54,973 nt of DNA, taken from NCBI GenBank assembly GCA_021811435.1, contig JAJZOR010000007.1:1-54973 (forward strand). Direction: 5' to 3'. Source of the stretch: Microcaldota archaeon (GTDB taxonomy: Archaea > Micrarchaeota > Micrarchaeia > Micrarchaeales > Micrarchaeaceae). The position numbers and the translations under genes were made by a program. Within the stretch, counting starts at the first letter, position 1; the number at the start of each line of letters is the position of its first letter. Shown here piece by piece: positions 32,568 to 41,399 of the stretch. A model generated the notes under the pieces. The model did not search any database and was not told the origin of the DNA. It worked only from the letters and a program-made list of their open reading frames with translations.

Positions 32568-33131
32568 CTATAAAGAGCTGTTTACGACTTCCTCTAACTG
32601 CCCAAGAGTTGATGCTGGCGAGCCGTTTATATACAACACGGTACCGTTTCCGGAGATAAGGTAATATATGTCCAGATAGCCTTTTGGGTCATAAGCTGCC
32701 GTCATGTTATAACCAGCAAGTGACGGGATTATTGTATCGTTGGAGTATGCGCTCGGAGCATATGAATTCACGAAGCTTGCTACAGGTGGCCCGCTGTACC
32801 CCAAGTCATTGTAAAGCTCCAGTTCGATAACCTTAATCCCGCGCCGTTCGAAAAATTGATAGTTCTGGTTTATCGCTTCGTTACCCTGTGCACACGACGG
32901 GCACCAGGTGGCCACGAACCAGAGGACTACAACATGCCCTTTGTATGCAGACAAATTCGTATACGAGCCATTGGCTAGAGAAAAGCCATAATCTGGGGCC
33001 ATAGACCCAGCAGTAATGTTCTGCGACACTACATTACCGCCATTCGAATCGTATTTCATAAACAACAATGCTATGGTAAGCACGGCAATCAACGCTCCGA
33101 TTCCAACTACTATTATACTATTTCTTTTCAT
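32568..33131 (-). CDS. Membrane-anchored thioredoxin-like (TlpA/ResA-type) protein
   Basis: From ATG 33131 the product is 187 aa; the longer frame overlaps the upstream gene and is unlikely. Residues 5-26 form an N-terminal TM anchor. The domain outside has the thioredoxin redox motif WCPSC at 76-80 (ATWCPSCAQG), with the family strand VVVLWFVA before it. The predicted active site faces outside, where it may reduce or oxidise disulfides. The ATG overlaps the stop of the MerT-like gene and the 3' end is 7 bp from the regulator gene, so it belongs to the mer-like operon. Confidence 0.88.
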   Translation of the reverse strand: MKRNSIIVVGIGALIAVLTIALLFMKYDSNGGNVVSQNITAGSMAPDYGFSLANGSYTNLSAYKGHVVVLWFVATWCPSCAQGNEAINQNYQFFERRGIKVIELELYNDLGYSGPPVASFVNSYAPSAYSNDTIIPSLAGYNMTAAYDPKGYLDIYYLISGNGTVLYINGSPASTLGQLEEVVNSSL

Positions 33132-33640
33132 TTCTTCACCGCGCAGCATTTGGCAATGTTCCTTGAGGCCAACAAAACGCTTAGCAAGAGAAGGCCTATC
33201 GAGATGGTAATGAACAGCGTTTCGTAAGTAGCGAAGGGACCCTGGAGTTCGCCCGTAACTCCTATTACTGTAGCAGTGGATGCGCCTAAGGCAGCTAAGG
33301 TGGCCGGTATCACAGACGTGCAGCAAAGACCACTGGGGATTATTGCTGCTATAACAGCACCCAAGCCCGCCTTTCCGCTTAGTGCAGCTCCATTTACAAA
33401 CGCGAAGGCATTCATAACCAAAGAGAGCGCGAGGAGCGCACTAACCGATATTGATACGATTAATGAGTAGACGTTCAGTTCAAATGCTATTTTTGGAAGC
33501 GTGAGGTTTAACGAAGAGCTAGAAAGCAGATAAGAGTAGCCAAGAAAGGACAGGGTGGCTATCAATAAAAATGCCACAGAGTATGCCTTGGAATCGAACA
33601 CAAGACGGATCGCGTTTATTGCTCCGTTACCTTTTGCCAT
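33128..33640 (-). CDS. MerT-like membrane protein with paired cysteines
   Basis: From ATG 33640 the product is 170 aa. TATA-like TTATAAATATG (33661-33671) lies 25 nt away, so this is a leaderless start and the longer 33661 frame is excluded. There are about four TM helices. The segment IPSGLCCTSVIPATLAALGAS (Cys106-Cys107) resembles MerT helix 1 with its CC pair and following ALG, and the C-terminus ends NIAKCCAVKK with a second pair (165-166), like the cytoplasmic pair of MerT. It would move Hg(II) inward to MerA. An alternative is a cytochrome-biogenesis-like redox transporter serving the thioredoxin. It is the first gene of the operon. Confidence 0.7.
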   Translation of the reverse strand: MAKGNGAINAIRLVFDSKAYSVAFLLIATLSFLGYSYLLSSSSLNLTLPKIAFELNVYSLIVSISVSALLALSLVMNAFAFVNGAALSGKAGLGAVIAAIIPSGLCCTSVIPATLAALGASTATVIGVTGELQGPFATYETLFITISIGLLLLSVLLASRNIAKCCAVKK

Positions 33641-33660
33641 AATATATGAATAGCCAATCA

Positions 33661-33672
33661 TATTTATAATGC
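33661..33672 (-). promoter_or_regulatory. Promoter of the mer-like operon
   Basis: ATTATAAATATG on the minus strand, centred about 26 nt before the MerT-like ATG at 33640. The operon then runs MerT-like, thioredoxin-like, ArsR, merA, all overlapping or within 7 bp. Confidence 0.5.
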
Positions 33673-33714
33673 TTTGGACGCTCCGCCTGCTTAAACATGA
33701 CTTACTAGGAAACC

Positions 33715-33800
33715 CTAGCCCTTAAGCTACGCCAGCACGTTCATCCCTCGGATCCACGTGGGCTAACGACCCACCGGTCTGCAAGCTAGCAACCTAGTAC
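33715..33800. repeat. Diverged copy of the 1650-1735 repeat
   Basis: Shared blocks with 1650-1735 include TAGCCCTT, ACGCCAGCACGTT, ACGTGGGCTAACG and CTGCAAGC in the same order. Between them each copy has an inverted repeat built from different bases (CACGTTAATT/AATTAACGTG in the first; CACGT..ATCC/GGAT..ACGTG here), so pairing is kept while sequence changed. On the minus strand both copies also read SLAHV-like or PLAHV-like codons in one frame, so a decayed 3' coding end is an alternative to RNA. Confidence 0.45.
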
Positions 33801-33971
33801 TCTGACAGATGTCAAATATAGGTTATGATAGTTAGGTAGTCCTTCGCTATCAGAAGACGTGCTTAATTACATAACAAGTCCAGCTGGAGAAGTTAAGCGG
33901 AGCACAGCTATGCCTCCTCATATCACTGAAATAAAAACAGGATAGGAATTAGAGCCGCAGCAAACCAGGAA

Positions 33972-34277
33972 TCAGCTCAGGGTTATCTCGATCTGCACTG
34001 TGTCCGGCACAGGGATCCTCATTATCTGGCGCAGCGCCTGCTCGCTGACGTCTATCTGTATGAGCCTCTTGTGGAACCGCAGCTCCCATCGCTCGTATGT
34101 GTGGCTCCCGTCGCCGCAGGGGGTCTTCCTAACGGTCTGGGATATTATATGGGTCGGCAACGGCACGGGGCCGTTGCACTTGACGTTCATCGAGTTGGCT
34201 ATTGTCTTTATCTGACCTGCTATCGAGTTGACATCGCCCTTCTTCGTGCTCACCAACTTTATTACTGCTATGCTCAT
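33972..34277 (-). CDS. rps10: Small ribosomal subunit protein uS10
   Basis: The gene encodes 101 aa, full length. Family segments are clear: IKLVSTKKGDVNSIAGQIKTIA, the loop VPLPTHIISQTVRKTPCGDGSHTYERWELRFHKR, and the closing IPVPDTVQIEI. It binds the head of the small subunit. It follows the EF-1A gene by 11 bp on the same strand, the usual archaeal arrangement. Confidence 0.97.
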   Translation of the reverse strand: MSIAVIKLVSTKKGDVNSIAGQIKTIANSMNVKCNGPVPLPTHIISQTVRKTPCGDGSHTYERWELRFHKRLIQIDVSEQALRQIMRIPVPDTVQIEITLS

Positions 34278-34288
34278 TCAAACCCTCT

Positions 34289-35560
34289 TTAGAGCGTCCT
34301 CGGCACGACATCCAGTATTATGCCCGCCCCTATCGTCTCCCCCATATCCCTTATCGCGAACCTCCCTAGCTGCGGGAAGTCACTGTACTTCTCGAGGCTT
34401 ATCGGCTTGGTCGGCTTTATCTTGACTATGGCGACGTCGCCGGTCTTGAGCGTTTCTGGGTTCTTCTCCAGCGTCTGCCCGCTCTTCGGGTCCTTCTTTT
34501 CCATGAGCTCTGAGAACATGCATGCTATCTGCGCAGTGTGTATGTGGAACACCGGCGTGTACCCTTTCGCTATCACATTCTGATGGTGCAGTATGATCAC
34601 CTGCGCCGTGAACTCGGCAGCAACCGTTGGTGGGTTGCTTGCAGGCCCTACCACATCGCCGCGCTTCACGTCCTTCTTTTCCACGCCCTTGATGTTGAAT
34701 CCTACGTTATCGCCGGGCTCTGCCTTCTGCAGCTGCTGGTGGTGCATTTCTATGCTCTTGACCTCTGTCTTTACTCCGCTGGGCATTATTATCACCTGGT
34801 CTCCGACCTTCATCACTCCTGTCTCGACCCTGCCAACCGGGACGGTCCCGAATCCGGATATGCTGAACACGTCCTGTATCGGCAGCCTGAGCGCCTTGTC
34901 CAGAGGCTTGTTCGGCACTTTCAGCGCGTCCAGCGATTCTAGGAGCGTAGGGCCGGTGTACCAAGCCAGCTTGTCGGATTTCTTGGCCACGTTTGTGCCT
35001 TCCATTGCGGAGTACGGTATGAACGGTATGGTGTCGACCTTGAAGCCTAGCGTCTTCAGCAGGTCGTAAACTGTCTTCTTCGTCTTCTCGAAATCGTCCT
35101 TCGAGTAGTTTACCGCGTCTATCTTGTTGATCCCGATTATAAGCTGCGGGATGCCAAGCACGCTGGCCAGTATGGCATGCTCCCTCGTCTGAGCCATTAC
35201 GCCTTCCTTCGCACTGACTACCAGCACTGCGGCGTCGGCCTGGCTCGCCCCCGTTATCATGTTCTTTACGAAGTCCCTGTGGCCAGGCGCGTCTATTATA
35301 GTGAAGTAGAATTTCTGGGTCTGGAAGTCCCTGTGCGCTATGTCTATCGTTATGCCGCGCTCCCTCTCCTCCTTAAGCGAGTCCATGACGAAGGCGAACT
35401 CGAACGTCGGCCTGTTGACTTCCTTCGCGATCTCCTTGTACCTATCCATGTCCCTTTCCGAAACGGCACCAGTCTCGAAGAGAAGCCTGCCTACAGTGGT
35501 TGACTTCCCGTGGTCTACGTGCCCTATGAAAATCAAATTCATGTGTGGTTTTTCTGCCAT
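34289..35560 (-). CDS. tuf: Translation elongation factor EF-1 alpha
   Basis: From ATG 35560, preceded by GGTGA, the product is 423 aa. G1 GHVDHGKS, G2 with RGITI, G3 [13 protein letters not shown]4 NKID are all present, then the two beta-barrel domains. It carries aminoacyl-tRNA to the ribosome with GTP. It forms an operon with uS10. The gene is divergent from the KH-domain gene, with about 270 bp between them holding both promoters. Confidence 0.98.
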   Translation of the reverse strand: MAEKPHMNLIFIGHVDHGKSTTVGRLLFETGAVSERDMDRYKEIAKEVNRPTFEFAFVMDSLKEERERGITIDIAHRDFQTQKFYFTIIDAPGHRDFVKNMITGASQADAAVLVVSAKEGVMAQTREHAILASVLGIPQLIIGINKIDAVNYSKDDFEKTKKTVYDLLKTLGFKVDTIPFIPYSAMEGTNVAKKSDKLAWYTGPTLLESLDALKVPNKPLDKALRLPIQDVFSISGFGTVPVGRVETGVMKVGDQVIIMPSGVKTEVKSIEMHHQQLQKAEPGDNVGFNIKGVEKKDVKRGDVVGPASNPPTVAAEFTAQVIILHHQNVIAKGYTPVFHIHTAQIACMFSELMEKKDPKSGQTLEKNPETLKTGDVAIVKIKPTKPISLEKYSDFPQLGRFAIRDMGETIGAGIILDVVPRTL

Positions 35561-35826
35561 TAAATTCACCATATATCTTAGCGTAAACGCATTTCGTCAT
35601 AATCCCGTCGGATGGACGGCTCTGAGAGCGCAAATTAGGTGCTCCACATCAAAAAGCATGTCCTTTAAAACGCAACAGTGTATTTCTGATGATATTTGCA
35701 CGCAGAAGAAATTTAAATGTTTCTTAGAGTAAACTAATGTAGCTGTTGGTTTCGACCAATTTACGTCGTAAAGTATGTATATATTAAATATAAAAACCTA
35801 TGCTTTGTTCTTATTAGAGGATTATT

Positions 35827-36348
35827 ATGCAGCACGTGTACATCACAAAGGAGCGCATAAGGAGCCTAAGTCGGGACAGGAAGGAGCTCGCGAGGGTGGG
35901 GAAGCTCTGCGGATGCTCATTGAACATAGACGACGATGTCGTACATGTAGAGGGCGATGCGTACAATGAGTTCATGGCGAAGAACATAATATACGCGTAT
36001 GGGAGGGGCTTCGACATGGCCGATGCTGAGAGGCTCATGGACGACCGGAACTACTTCGCCTCGATAGACCTGAGGCAGTCGTTCGGCAGCGAGAAGCGGA
36101 TAAAACAGGTAAAGGCAAGGGTAATAGGCGAGAACGGCAGGACAAAGAAGTACATTGAGCAGGTCACAGGCGCTAAGGTGAGCGTATACGGTGATACGGT
36201 CTCTTTCATAGGCAGCAACGAGGCAGTCTCCGAGGCCGAGACTGCGGTCAATGCGCTGATCGAAGGCAGGACGCACAAGACCGCTTACGAGAAGATGGAG
36301 GCGGCGCACCGCCGCAACAAGGCGGCTGCGCATGACGTAAGGTTCTAG
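35827..36348 (+). CDS. KH-domain RNA-binding protein (Dim2/Pno1/Krr1-like)
   Basis: The gene encodes 173 aa. Two KH-like modules: an incomplete one at about 1-90 and a full one with the GxxG loop at about 100-170 (RVIGENGRTKKYIEQVTGAKVSV). The arrangement and length match archaeal Dim2/Pno1 homologues, which bind the 3' end of 16S rRNA precursor with Nob1. It is separated from top6B by 8 bp, so probably co-transcribed. A rich TATA region (GTATATATTAAATATAAA) lies 35-50 nt upstream and GAGG precedes the ATG. Confidence 0.9.
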   Translation: MQHVYITKERIRSLSRDRKELARVGKLCGCSLNIDDDVVHVEGDAYNEFMAKNIIYAYGRGFDMADAERLMDDRNYFASIDLRQSFGSEKRIKQVKARVIGENGRTKKYIEQVTGAKVSVYGDTVSFIGSNEAVSEAETAVNALIEGRTHKTAYEKMEAAHRRNKAAAHDVRF

Positions 36349-36356
36349 GTATTATC

Positions 36357-37982
36357 ATGGTGGAATTGAAGGCAGAAGAGATATTCAAGGAGTTCAGGCA
36401 GCACTCCGTAGCAGAATTCTTCAAGAAAAACAGGCAGATGCTCGGCTATTCGGGGATGACCAGGTCGCTGGTCACTATAGTGCACGAGTACGTAAGCAAC
36501 AGCCTTGACGCATGCGAGGAGGCTGGCATACTGCCGGAGATAGCGGTCAGGATAGCGGAAACCGGGGAGAGCAGGTACAGGCTCAGCGTCGGCGACAACG
36601 GCCCGGGGATACCGAAAAATTACATAGGCAAGGTGCTTGCGACGATACTTGCCGGCACTAAGTTCCACAGGTACATGCAGCAGAGGGGCCAGCAGGGCAT
36701 AGGTGGGTCAGGATGCACGCTGTTTTCGCAGATAACTACAGGCAAGCCCATAACGGCCACATCCGCCACGGGTACAGGAAGGGGCTATTCATGCAACATA
36801 TCGCTTGATACGGTGCACAACAAGCCCGTCATAACCGAATACAAGGAGCTGGACGGCATACAGAGGGGGCTTACGGTAGAGGGCGAGTTCGCCGATGTCA
36901 AATACGAGAACAGCGACCACGGGGTGTACGAATACCTGCGCAGGACGGCGCTTTCCAATCCGCACGCGCAGATAAAGCTGACTGACCCAACGGGCCAGGA
37001 GCACGTTTTCCTTAGGGCCATAGACGCTATGCCGCTAAGGCCAAAACCGATAAGACCGCACCCGCTCGGGCTCACAGTCAACGACCTGATAGATTTCGCG
37101 CAGGTGAGCGAGAGCAGGAAGATATCCTCGTTCCTTGTGGACACGTTCTCAAGGTTCTCGCAGGACAAGGTGGGCGAGATAGGCAGCATAGCGAAGGACG
37201 TAGACATGGCGAAGGCGCCCAAGGGGATGACATGGGGCGACTCCGAGGCGCTGATCAAGGCCTTCAAGCAGGTCAAGTGGATAGCGCCGGACGCGACGTC
37301 CGTCATACCCATAGGCGAGGAGCAGGTCAAGGTGGCGATAAAGAACATACTCAATCCTGAATTCATGAGCGTTGTAGAGAGGAAACCCAAGGTCTTCAGG
37401 GGCGGGGTGCCGTTCGTCGTCGAGGCAGCGGTGGCTTACGGAGGCAACTCGGGCAGGAAGACAGACGAGGGATACGAGGGCAACATACTGCGCTTCGCCA
37501 ACAGGGTGCCGCTGCTCTTCGACAGCGGGACGTGCGCAGTAACCGCAGCGGCCAAGAGCATGGACTGGAAGAGGTACAATATAGACATAGACACGCAGCC
37601 GATAAGCGTCTTCATAAACGTATCTTCGGTGTACATACCGTATTCCGGCGTAGGCAAGGAGGCGATATCGCAGGAGGACGAGATCGTGGACGAGATAAAG
37701 CTTGCGATAATGGAGGCCGCGAGGGGCGTACAGCGATACATAAGCGGCAAGATGCAGATAAGCCACGAGACCAACAAGTACAAGACTATAAAGAGGTACA
37801 CAGAGCAGCTCGCTAAGGACCTGGCCGACCTGACAGGGAAGGACAAGGAGGGCATAGACAGGCAGCTTGAGAGGCTGGTCGCCAAGCACTACCCAAAGGC
37901 CCTGGCGGAGGGCGGAGACGGGGAGCAGCCGGGAAGCGGCGAAGCCGCAGCGGAGGATGGAGAGCCCGGAGAGGAGGAATGA
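36357..37982 (+). CDS. top6B: DNA topoisomerase VI subunit B
   Basis: The gene encodes 541 aa. The GHKL ATP-binding fold shows HEYVSNSLDACEEAG (Glu44, Asn48) and DNGPGIP at 80-86, then a QQGIGGSG lid. The helix-two-turn-helix and transducer domains follow, with the switch Lys region near residue 420. The C-terminus is a short acidic Gly/Glu tail. It dimerises on ATP to hold the second DNA duplex for A2B2. It is linked to the KH gene, not to top6A. Confidence 0.95.
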   Translation: MVELKAEEIFKEFRQHSVAEFFKKNRQMLGYSGMTRSLVTIVHEYVSNSLDACEEAGILPEIAVRIAETGESRYRLSVGDNGPGIPKNYIGKVLATILAGTKFHRYMQQRGQQGIGGSGCTLFSQITTGKPITATSATGTGRGYSCNISLDTVHNKPVITEYKELDGIQRGLTVEGEFADVKYENSDHGVYEYLRRTALSNPHAQIKLTDPTGQEHVFLRAIDAMPLRPKPIRPHPLGLTVNDLIDFAQVSESRKISSFLVDTFSRFSQDKVGEIGSIAKDVDMAKAPKGMTWGDSEALIKAFKQVKWIAPDATSVIPIGEEQVKVAIKNILNPEFMSVVERKPKVFRGGVPFVVEAAVAYGGNSGRKTDEGYEGNILRFANRVPLLFDSGTCAVTAAAKSMDWKRYNIDIDTQPISVFINVSSVYIPYSGVGKEAISQEDEIVDEIKLAIMEAARGVQRYISGKMQISHETNKYKTIKRYTEQLAKDLADLTGKDKEGIDRQLERLVAKHYPKALAEGGDGEQPGSGEAAAEDGEPGEEE

Positions 37983-37988
37983 AGCCTA

Positions 37989-40421
37989 TTAGGTCATGAT
38001 AGGCTGCTGGTTGTCCGAATCAATCAGCTCGACGGAGCCTGAAGCTATGTAAAGCTTAAGCATCTCAGCCTCCTTTGTAGCCGCGTTGTAAAGGTTGGCC
38101 TTGAATTCGTACATGCTCTCGGAGTTTATGAAAGCGAGATAGGTCTTTGAGTTCTGGAATATCGGCATGTTCGCGAACCTGCTTGTCTTCGAGTATATCA
38201 CTATGTAGGCGTGCTCACCATGCTGCGTCGCCACCATGTCGGCCACGTTGCTGGCGTCTATTTCGGTGAATACGTATCCGTGCGAGACGAAGAAGACCCT
38301 GAGTTTCTTGAACGTTGACAGGTAGACTATGTCGTGCTGCCCCTGGCCCAGCCAGGACTGCGGGGCGTAAAGCCCGTCGATTGTTGCCAGCTTGCCTGAT
38401 TCCACCATCGCATCCAGTATGCGGTCTATGTTGTTGAATGTGAGGTTCAGCGGCATGCCTGCGAAGTTTATGTATTTTGATATGGCAAGCTTTATCTCGC
38501 CCTTGGAGAGCGGCATATGGTTCCAGTGGTAGTAGAGGTTCATCTTGTCGAAGACGCTTATTATCTCGGCCGACTTCACCTTGACCTGCGTCTTGTTCTT
38601 GGGCGGCATGTGCGGCACGTCCACATAGAACTCGTCCCTGTTGGGCGGCCTGACGAAAAGCACCATTGCGGCGAGCAGCAGCATGACCGCCAGGATCTCT
38701 ATGTCCTGGGTTGTTATCGGTATGACAGGAGCCGCATTGAATTCTGAGAACCCGAACTCTGTGGAGAGTATGTCGACGGTGAAGTTGGACACGTAATATG
38801 CGGCAGGCTGGCCGCTATGCAACGTATATACCATGGTCCCGTTTGTCAGCGTGCCGTTCTCGGTAGGGTAAGCGTAGTTGCCGTGCGGGTTATACAGGCT
38901 TATCGAATAGTTGACTCCGCTCAGGGGCTGGCCGGCCGAGGTGGCCAGGAAAACGAACCTGCCGGACGAGAAGTTCGCGTTCTGCAGCGTCACAGACAGG
39001 TTGACGTTGAAGAGGCTGTATGCGTAAGGCGCGTTGGAGAAGTTGTCCAGGGCAACTATGTACCTCCCAGCAGGCAATGACACGGCCAGGTATTTGACGA
39101 ACGAGAAGTTGCCGATGGCCTGCGGTATGGAAGGGAGCGCTATGCCCTCCACTTCCGACATGTTCTGGTCGTATATCTGCAGGTGGGGCAGGAGCGACAC
39201 AGGGGTCGCCGAGTGGGTGTATATTTCTATGTCGAAAGGCGTACGCTGGGCGGGTATCACGTAGCTGGGTATCGACATGGAGCCGTTTATGCCGAAATGC
39301 GGCACGTAGTCGACTGAGTAGAATGCGCTGTCTGGCGCGGTCGCGTTGAAGCTGCTGTTGGTATACAGCATTATGCGGCCGTAGTAGTTGCCCAGGAGGC
39401 TGGCCTGGCCGGAGCCGTACTGCACGCCGCTCTGGTTCATAATCACGCCGATATGCCCGCTGAACGCGGTGAAGTTCCTGATGCCGTACGACTCGCTGCC
39501 GGAAGCGTACTCAGGTATCCAGAAGAGCGTAGCTATGGCCTTTGCTATGTCCCTGCCCTCTAAGGTTGCGTTCGGCCATGCGTTGCCGTAATTCGAGAAG
39601 ACGACCAGCGAGCCGCCGTCTATGTTGCGGTAGCTTATGGGACCGTAGAACGTACCCGAGGAGAGGGCATATGTGGGCCTGCTGAACGAGAAGTTGCCGA
39701 ACACCCCGAAGGTGCTTAGGTTCACCTTGGTGGCATTGAATTGCCCGGTGTTGAGGAAGTCTGGTATCGCGCCGGACGGCACTATTATTGAGCCCTGCTC
39801 CAGCATGTGTGAGAAGTCCGCGCCCACGTATATTATGCTCGTGCCCTTGCGCAGCAGGTGCTCTATTGTGGTATTCTGGGTCCCGTTGTAGCCGCTCAGG
39901 AAGACCTGGGGTATGTAGCCGTTAGTCACTATGAGAACGGAGTTGTTTGCTATGTCCTGCAGACTTGCACCCGACACGAAGGACACGGCGCCGGGGTACT
40001 TTATCGCCCCGTATCTAAGCAGGCCGGTTATCAAGGCGCTCGTGACCTGCGTCACGTTGCCGCACTGGTAGCACTCGTTGGTTGTATTGAATATGTATAT
40101 GCTCTGCGGCACGGGGCGCTGCAGTATGCTGGCGTACACGTTTATAGCGGATGCGTTGAGCGAATGCAGGTCCAGCAAAGCGTATGGAATCAATTTGGAG
40201 CCGGAGTCGCCAGACATGAAGCTCTGGTTTATCAGCTGCGCCGAAATGGAGGGTTGCGGGGGCGGGCCGGCCGGCTGCTGCGAAAGGGTGGACTTGTAGG
40301 AGGACAGGACGCCGTTCAGGTAGAACGCGAAGCCGCCGATTATAACGGCTACCGATATCAGGATTATTATTATTTTCTTAGTGCCGCCCCTCATCGATTG
40401 CACCGCTTTCCAAAACGTCAC
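37989..40421 (-). CDS. 810-aa membrane protein with large sequon-rich ectodomain
   Basis: The GTG start at 40421 overlaps the stop of the preceding 49-aa gene (GTGA). TM1 is at about 17-35; about 535 external residues follow with many NxS/T sequons and a CYQCG pair; TM2 is at about 570-590; then some 220 cytoplasmic residues. The cytoplasmic part has a helical, winged-helix-like segment (LSKGEIKLAISKYINFAG ... RILDAMVESGKLATIDGLY). I recognise no family. Being the last gene of the VirB4/VirB6-like block and exposing a glycosylated domain, it is a candidate surface receptor, adhesin or regulator of that machine (inference). Confidence 0.85.
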   Translation of the reverse strand: MTFWKAVQSMRGGTKKIIIILISVAVIIGGFAFYLNGVLSSYKSTLSQQPAGPPPQPSISAQLINQSFMSGDSGSKLIPYALLDLHSLNASAINVYASILQRPVPQSIYIFNTTNECYQCGNVTQVTSALITGLLRYGAIKYPGAVSFVSGASLQDIANNSVLIVTNGYIPQVFLSGYNGTQNTTIEHLLRKGTSIIYVGADFSHMLEQGSIIVPSGAIPDFLNTGQFNATKVNLSTFGVFGNFSFSRPTYALSSGTFYGPISYRNIDGGSLVVFSNYGNAWPNATLEGRDIAKAIATLFWIPEYASGSESYGIRNFTAFSGHIGVIMNQSGVQYGSGQASLLGNYYGRIMLYTNSSFNATAPDSAFYSVDYVPHFGINGSMSIPSYVIPAQRTPFDIEIYTHSATPVSLLPHLQIYDQNMSEVEGIALPSIPQAIGNFSFVKYLAVSLPAGRYIVALDNFSNAPYAYSLFNVNLSVTLQNANFSSGRFVFLATSAGQPLSGVNYSISLYNPHGNYAYPTENGTLTNGTMVYTLHSGQPAAYYVSNFTVDILSTEFGFSEFNAAPVIPITTQDIEILAVMLLLAAMVLFVRPPNRDEFYVDVPHMPPKNKTQVKVKSAEIISVFDKMNLYYHWNHMPLSKGEIKLAISKYINFAGMPLNLTFNNIDRILDAMVESGKLATIDGLYAPQSWLGQGQHDIVYLSTFKKLRVFFVSHGYVFTEIDASNVADMVATQHGEHAYIVIYSKTSRFANMPIFQNSKTYLAFINSESMYEFKANLYNAATKEAEMLKLYIASGSVELIDSDNQQPIMT

Positions 40422-40567
40422 TGGTCTGCCTGGGCGCGCTTGTTCCCTTTGGCGAACACCTTCATGAACAGCCTGGTGAGGGCGTTCTCCTGGGAGCCGG
40501 TCTTCTTCACTATGGTGTAGACCTTGACGTTCCTCGCCCGCTTCTTCACCCTCACGTTGTATTTCAT
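40418..40567 (-). CDS. 49-aa basic protein in the VirB4 cluster
   Basis: ATG 40567 to TGA 40418. The sequence is strongly basic (KKRARNVKVYTIVKKTG, VFAKGNKRAQ) with a single amphipathic helix and no TM or Cys. It begins 7 bp after the 254-aa gene and its stop is used as the GTGA start overlap of the 810-aa gene, which argues that it is translated. Possible roles are RNA/DNA binding or a small clamp on the cytoplasmic side; nothing more can be said. Confidence 0.6.
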   Translation of the reverse strand: MKYNVRVKKRARNVKVYTIVKKTGSQENALTRLFMKVFAKGNKRAQADQ

Positions 40568-40574
40568 CCTACCA

Positions 40575-41312
40575 CTAACCCCTGAATTCTATGTAGCCGA
40601 GCGACACCATCTTGTTGAGCATCTGCTCCACCCTGGGCGCGACTATCTTGTAGGTCTTGGCGAAATCGTCTATGTCTATGGTGTTGTCGTGCGCCTGTAT
40701 CCACTCCTCTATCATCGACATGAGCGACTCGTCCGAATAGGCCTCTAGCGACTTCAGCCGCGCCCTGAGCTCCTCGTTCTCCGTGGTGAGCTGGGACGCC
40801 CGCACGGTCATGCTCTTGTTGGAGCTTACCAGCTGCGTGCTCATCCTCTTCAGCTCCCTGTACTCGTTGAAAATCGAATCGTAGTTGTTGACCAGGACGC
40901 TGTAGTTCTGCGACAGCGAACCCAACGCATCGTCTATCGACGAGCTGAGCGTCTGGAAGAGCTCGGGGGGGTTCGGCTGGTATATGTCGAGCGTCAGCGA
41001 CAGCACGCTGAGCAGGTTCCTCAGCACGTACAGCTTGCGCAGCTTGGCGCTCGAATCCTGGCCCATCGAGTACTCTATGGTAATCTTGTCCTTCTCGAAA
41101 GTCATCAGGAAGAACAGGAACGGCCTCTTTTGTATGTCCCTGCTCTCCACCCTAAGGACAGCGAGATAATTTGGGGTAGGCTTGAGAGAGAAGACCTGCA
41201 GCTGCGACAGCCTGTCGGCCATGGCCTCGAAGGTGCCCTGCAGCGAGCCCCCTAGTGAGAGCGTGTCAACTTTCGGTTCCAGAACAACGTTTTCGTCGGC
41301 CAACTCAACCAC
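40575..41312 (-). CDS. Coiled-coil protein with C-terminal winged-helix-like end
   Basis: From GTG 41312 the product is 245 aa; TTG 41303 and TTG 41339 are alternatives. The TATA-like TATTTAAAG at 41346-41354 argues for 41312 or 41303. Residues 1-120 form an alpha/beta domain (LAVLRVESRDIQ, FLFFLMTFEKDKITIEYS); 125-195 are a heptad-like coiled coil; the last ~45 residues (DIDDFAKTYKIVAPRVEQMLNKMVSLGYIEF) look like a winged helix. Family unknown. It starts a short transcript with the 49-aa and 810-aa genes, next to the VirB4 block. Confidence 0.75.
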   Translation of the reverse strand: MVELADENVVLEPKVDTLSLGGSLQGTFEAMADRLSQLQVFSLKPTPNYLAVLRVESRDIQKRPFLFFLMTFEKDKITIEYSMGQDSSAKLRKLYVLRNLLSVLSLTLDIYQPNPPELFQTLSSSIDDALGSLSQNYSVLVNNYDSIFNEYRELKRMSTQLVSSNKSMTVRASQLTTENEELRARLKSLEAYSDESLMSMIEEWIQAHDNTIDIDDFAKTYKIVAPRVEQMLNKMVSLGYIEFRG

Positions 41313-41345
41313 TTCCAGGGCGCAAATACTTATTCGCAATCAATT

Positions 41346-41354
41346 CTTTAAATA
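41346..41354 (-). promoter_or_regulatory. TATA box before the 254/49/810 gene group
   Basis: TATTTAAAG on the minus strand in the gap after the 140-aa gene; transcription would start near 41324. It divides the big cluster into a VirB4 part and an accessory part. Confidence 0.45.
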
Positions 41355-41399
41355 CATTCGTACGCTTTGTAGTGACGTGAAACCGCGGCTTGCCGGGCG

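Larger units (their letters stand above)
33641..33971. other. 331-bp intergenic stretch with a degenerate repeat and an unassigned open frame
   Basis: Holds the mer promoter and a diverged copy of the 1650-1735 block (33715-33800). It also holds a plus-strand open frame (33832-33945) that reads plausibly as protein (SEDVLNYITSPAGEVKR...) but has no start codon ahead of it except an internal ATG. It may be the tail of a lost gene. The region separates the metal island from the ribosomal/EF-1A operon. Confidence 0.4.

Noticed and set aside
33832-33945. Plus-strand small gene in the mer-S10 gap
   Set aside because: Reads like protein but has no start codon, promoter or recognisable family; noted only in the intergenic entry.
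35573-35826. C/D-box small RNA in the EF-1A/KH gap
   Set aside because: A TGATGA occurs near 35688, but no correctly placed D box follows, so the pattern is probably chance in promoter DNA.
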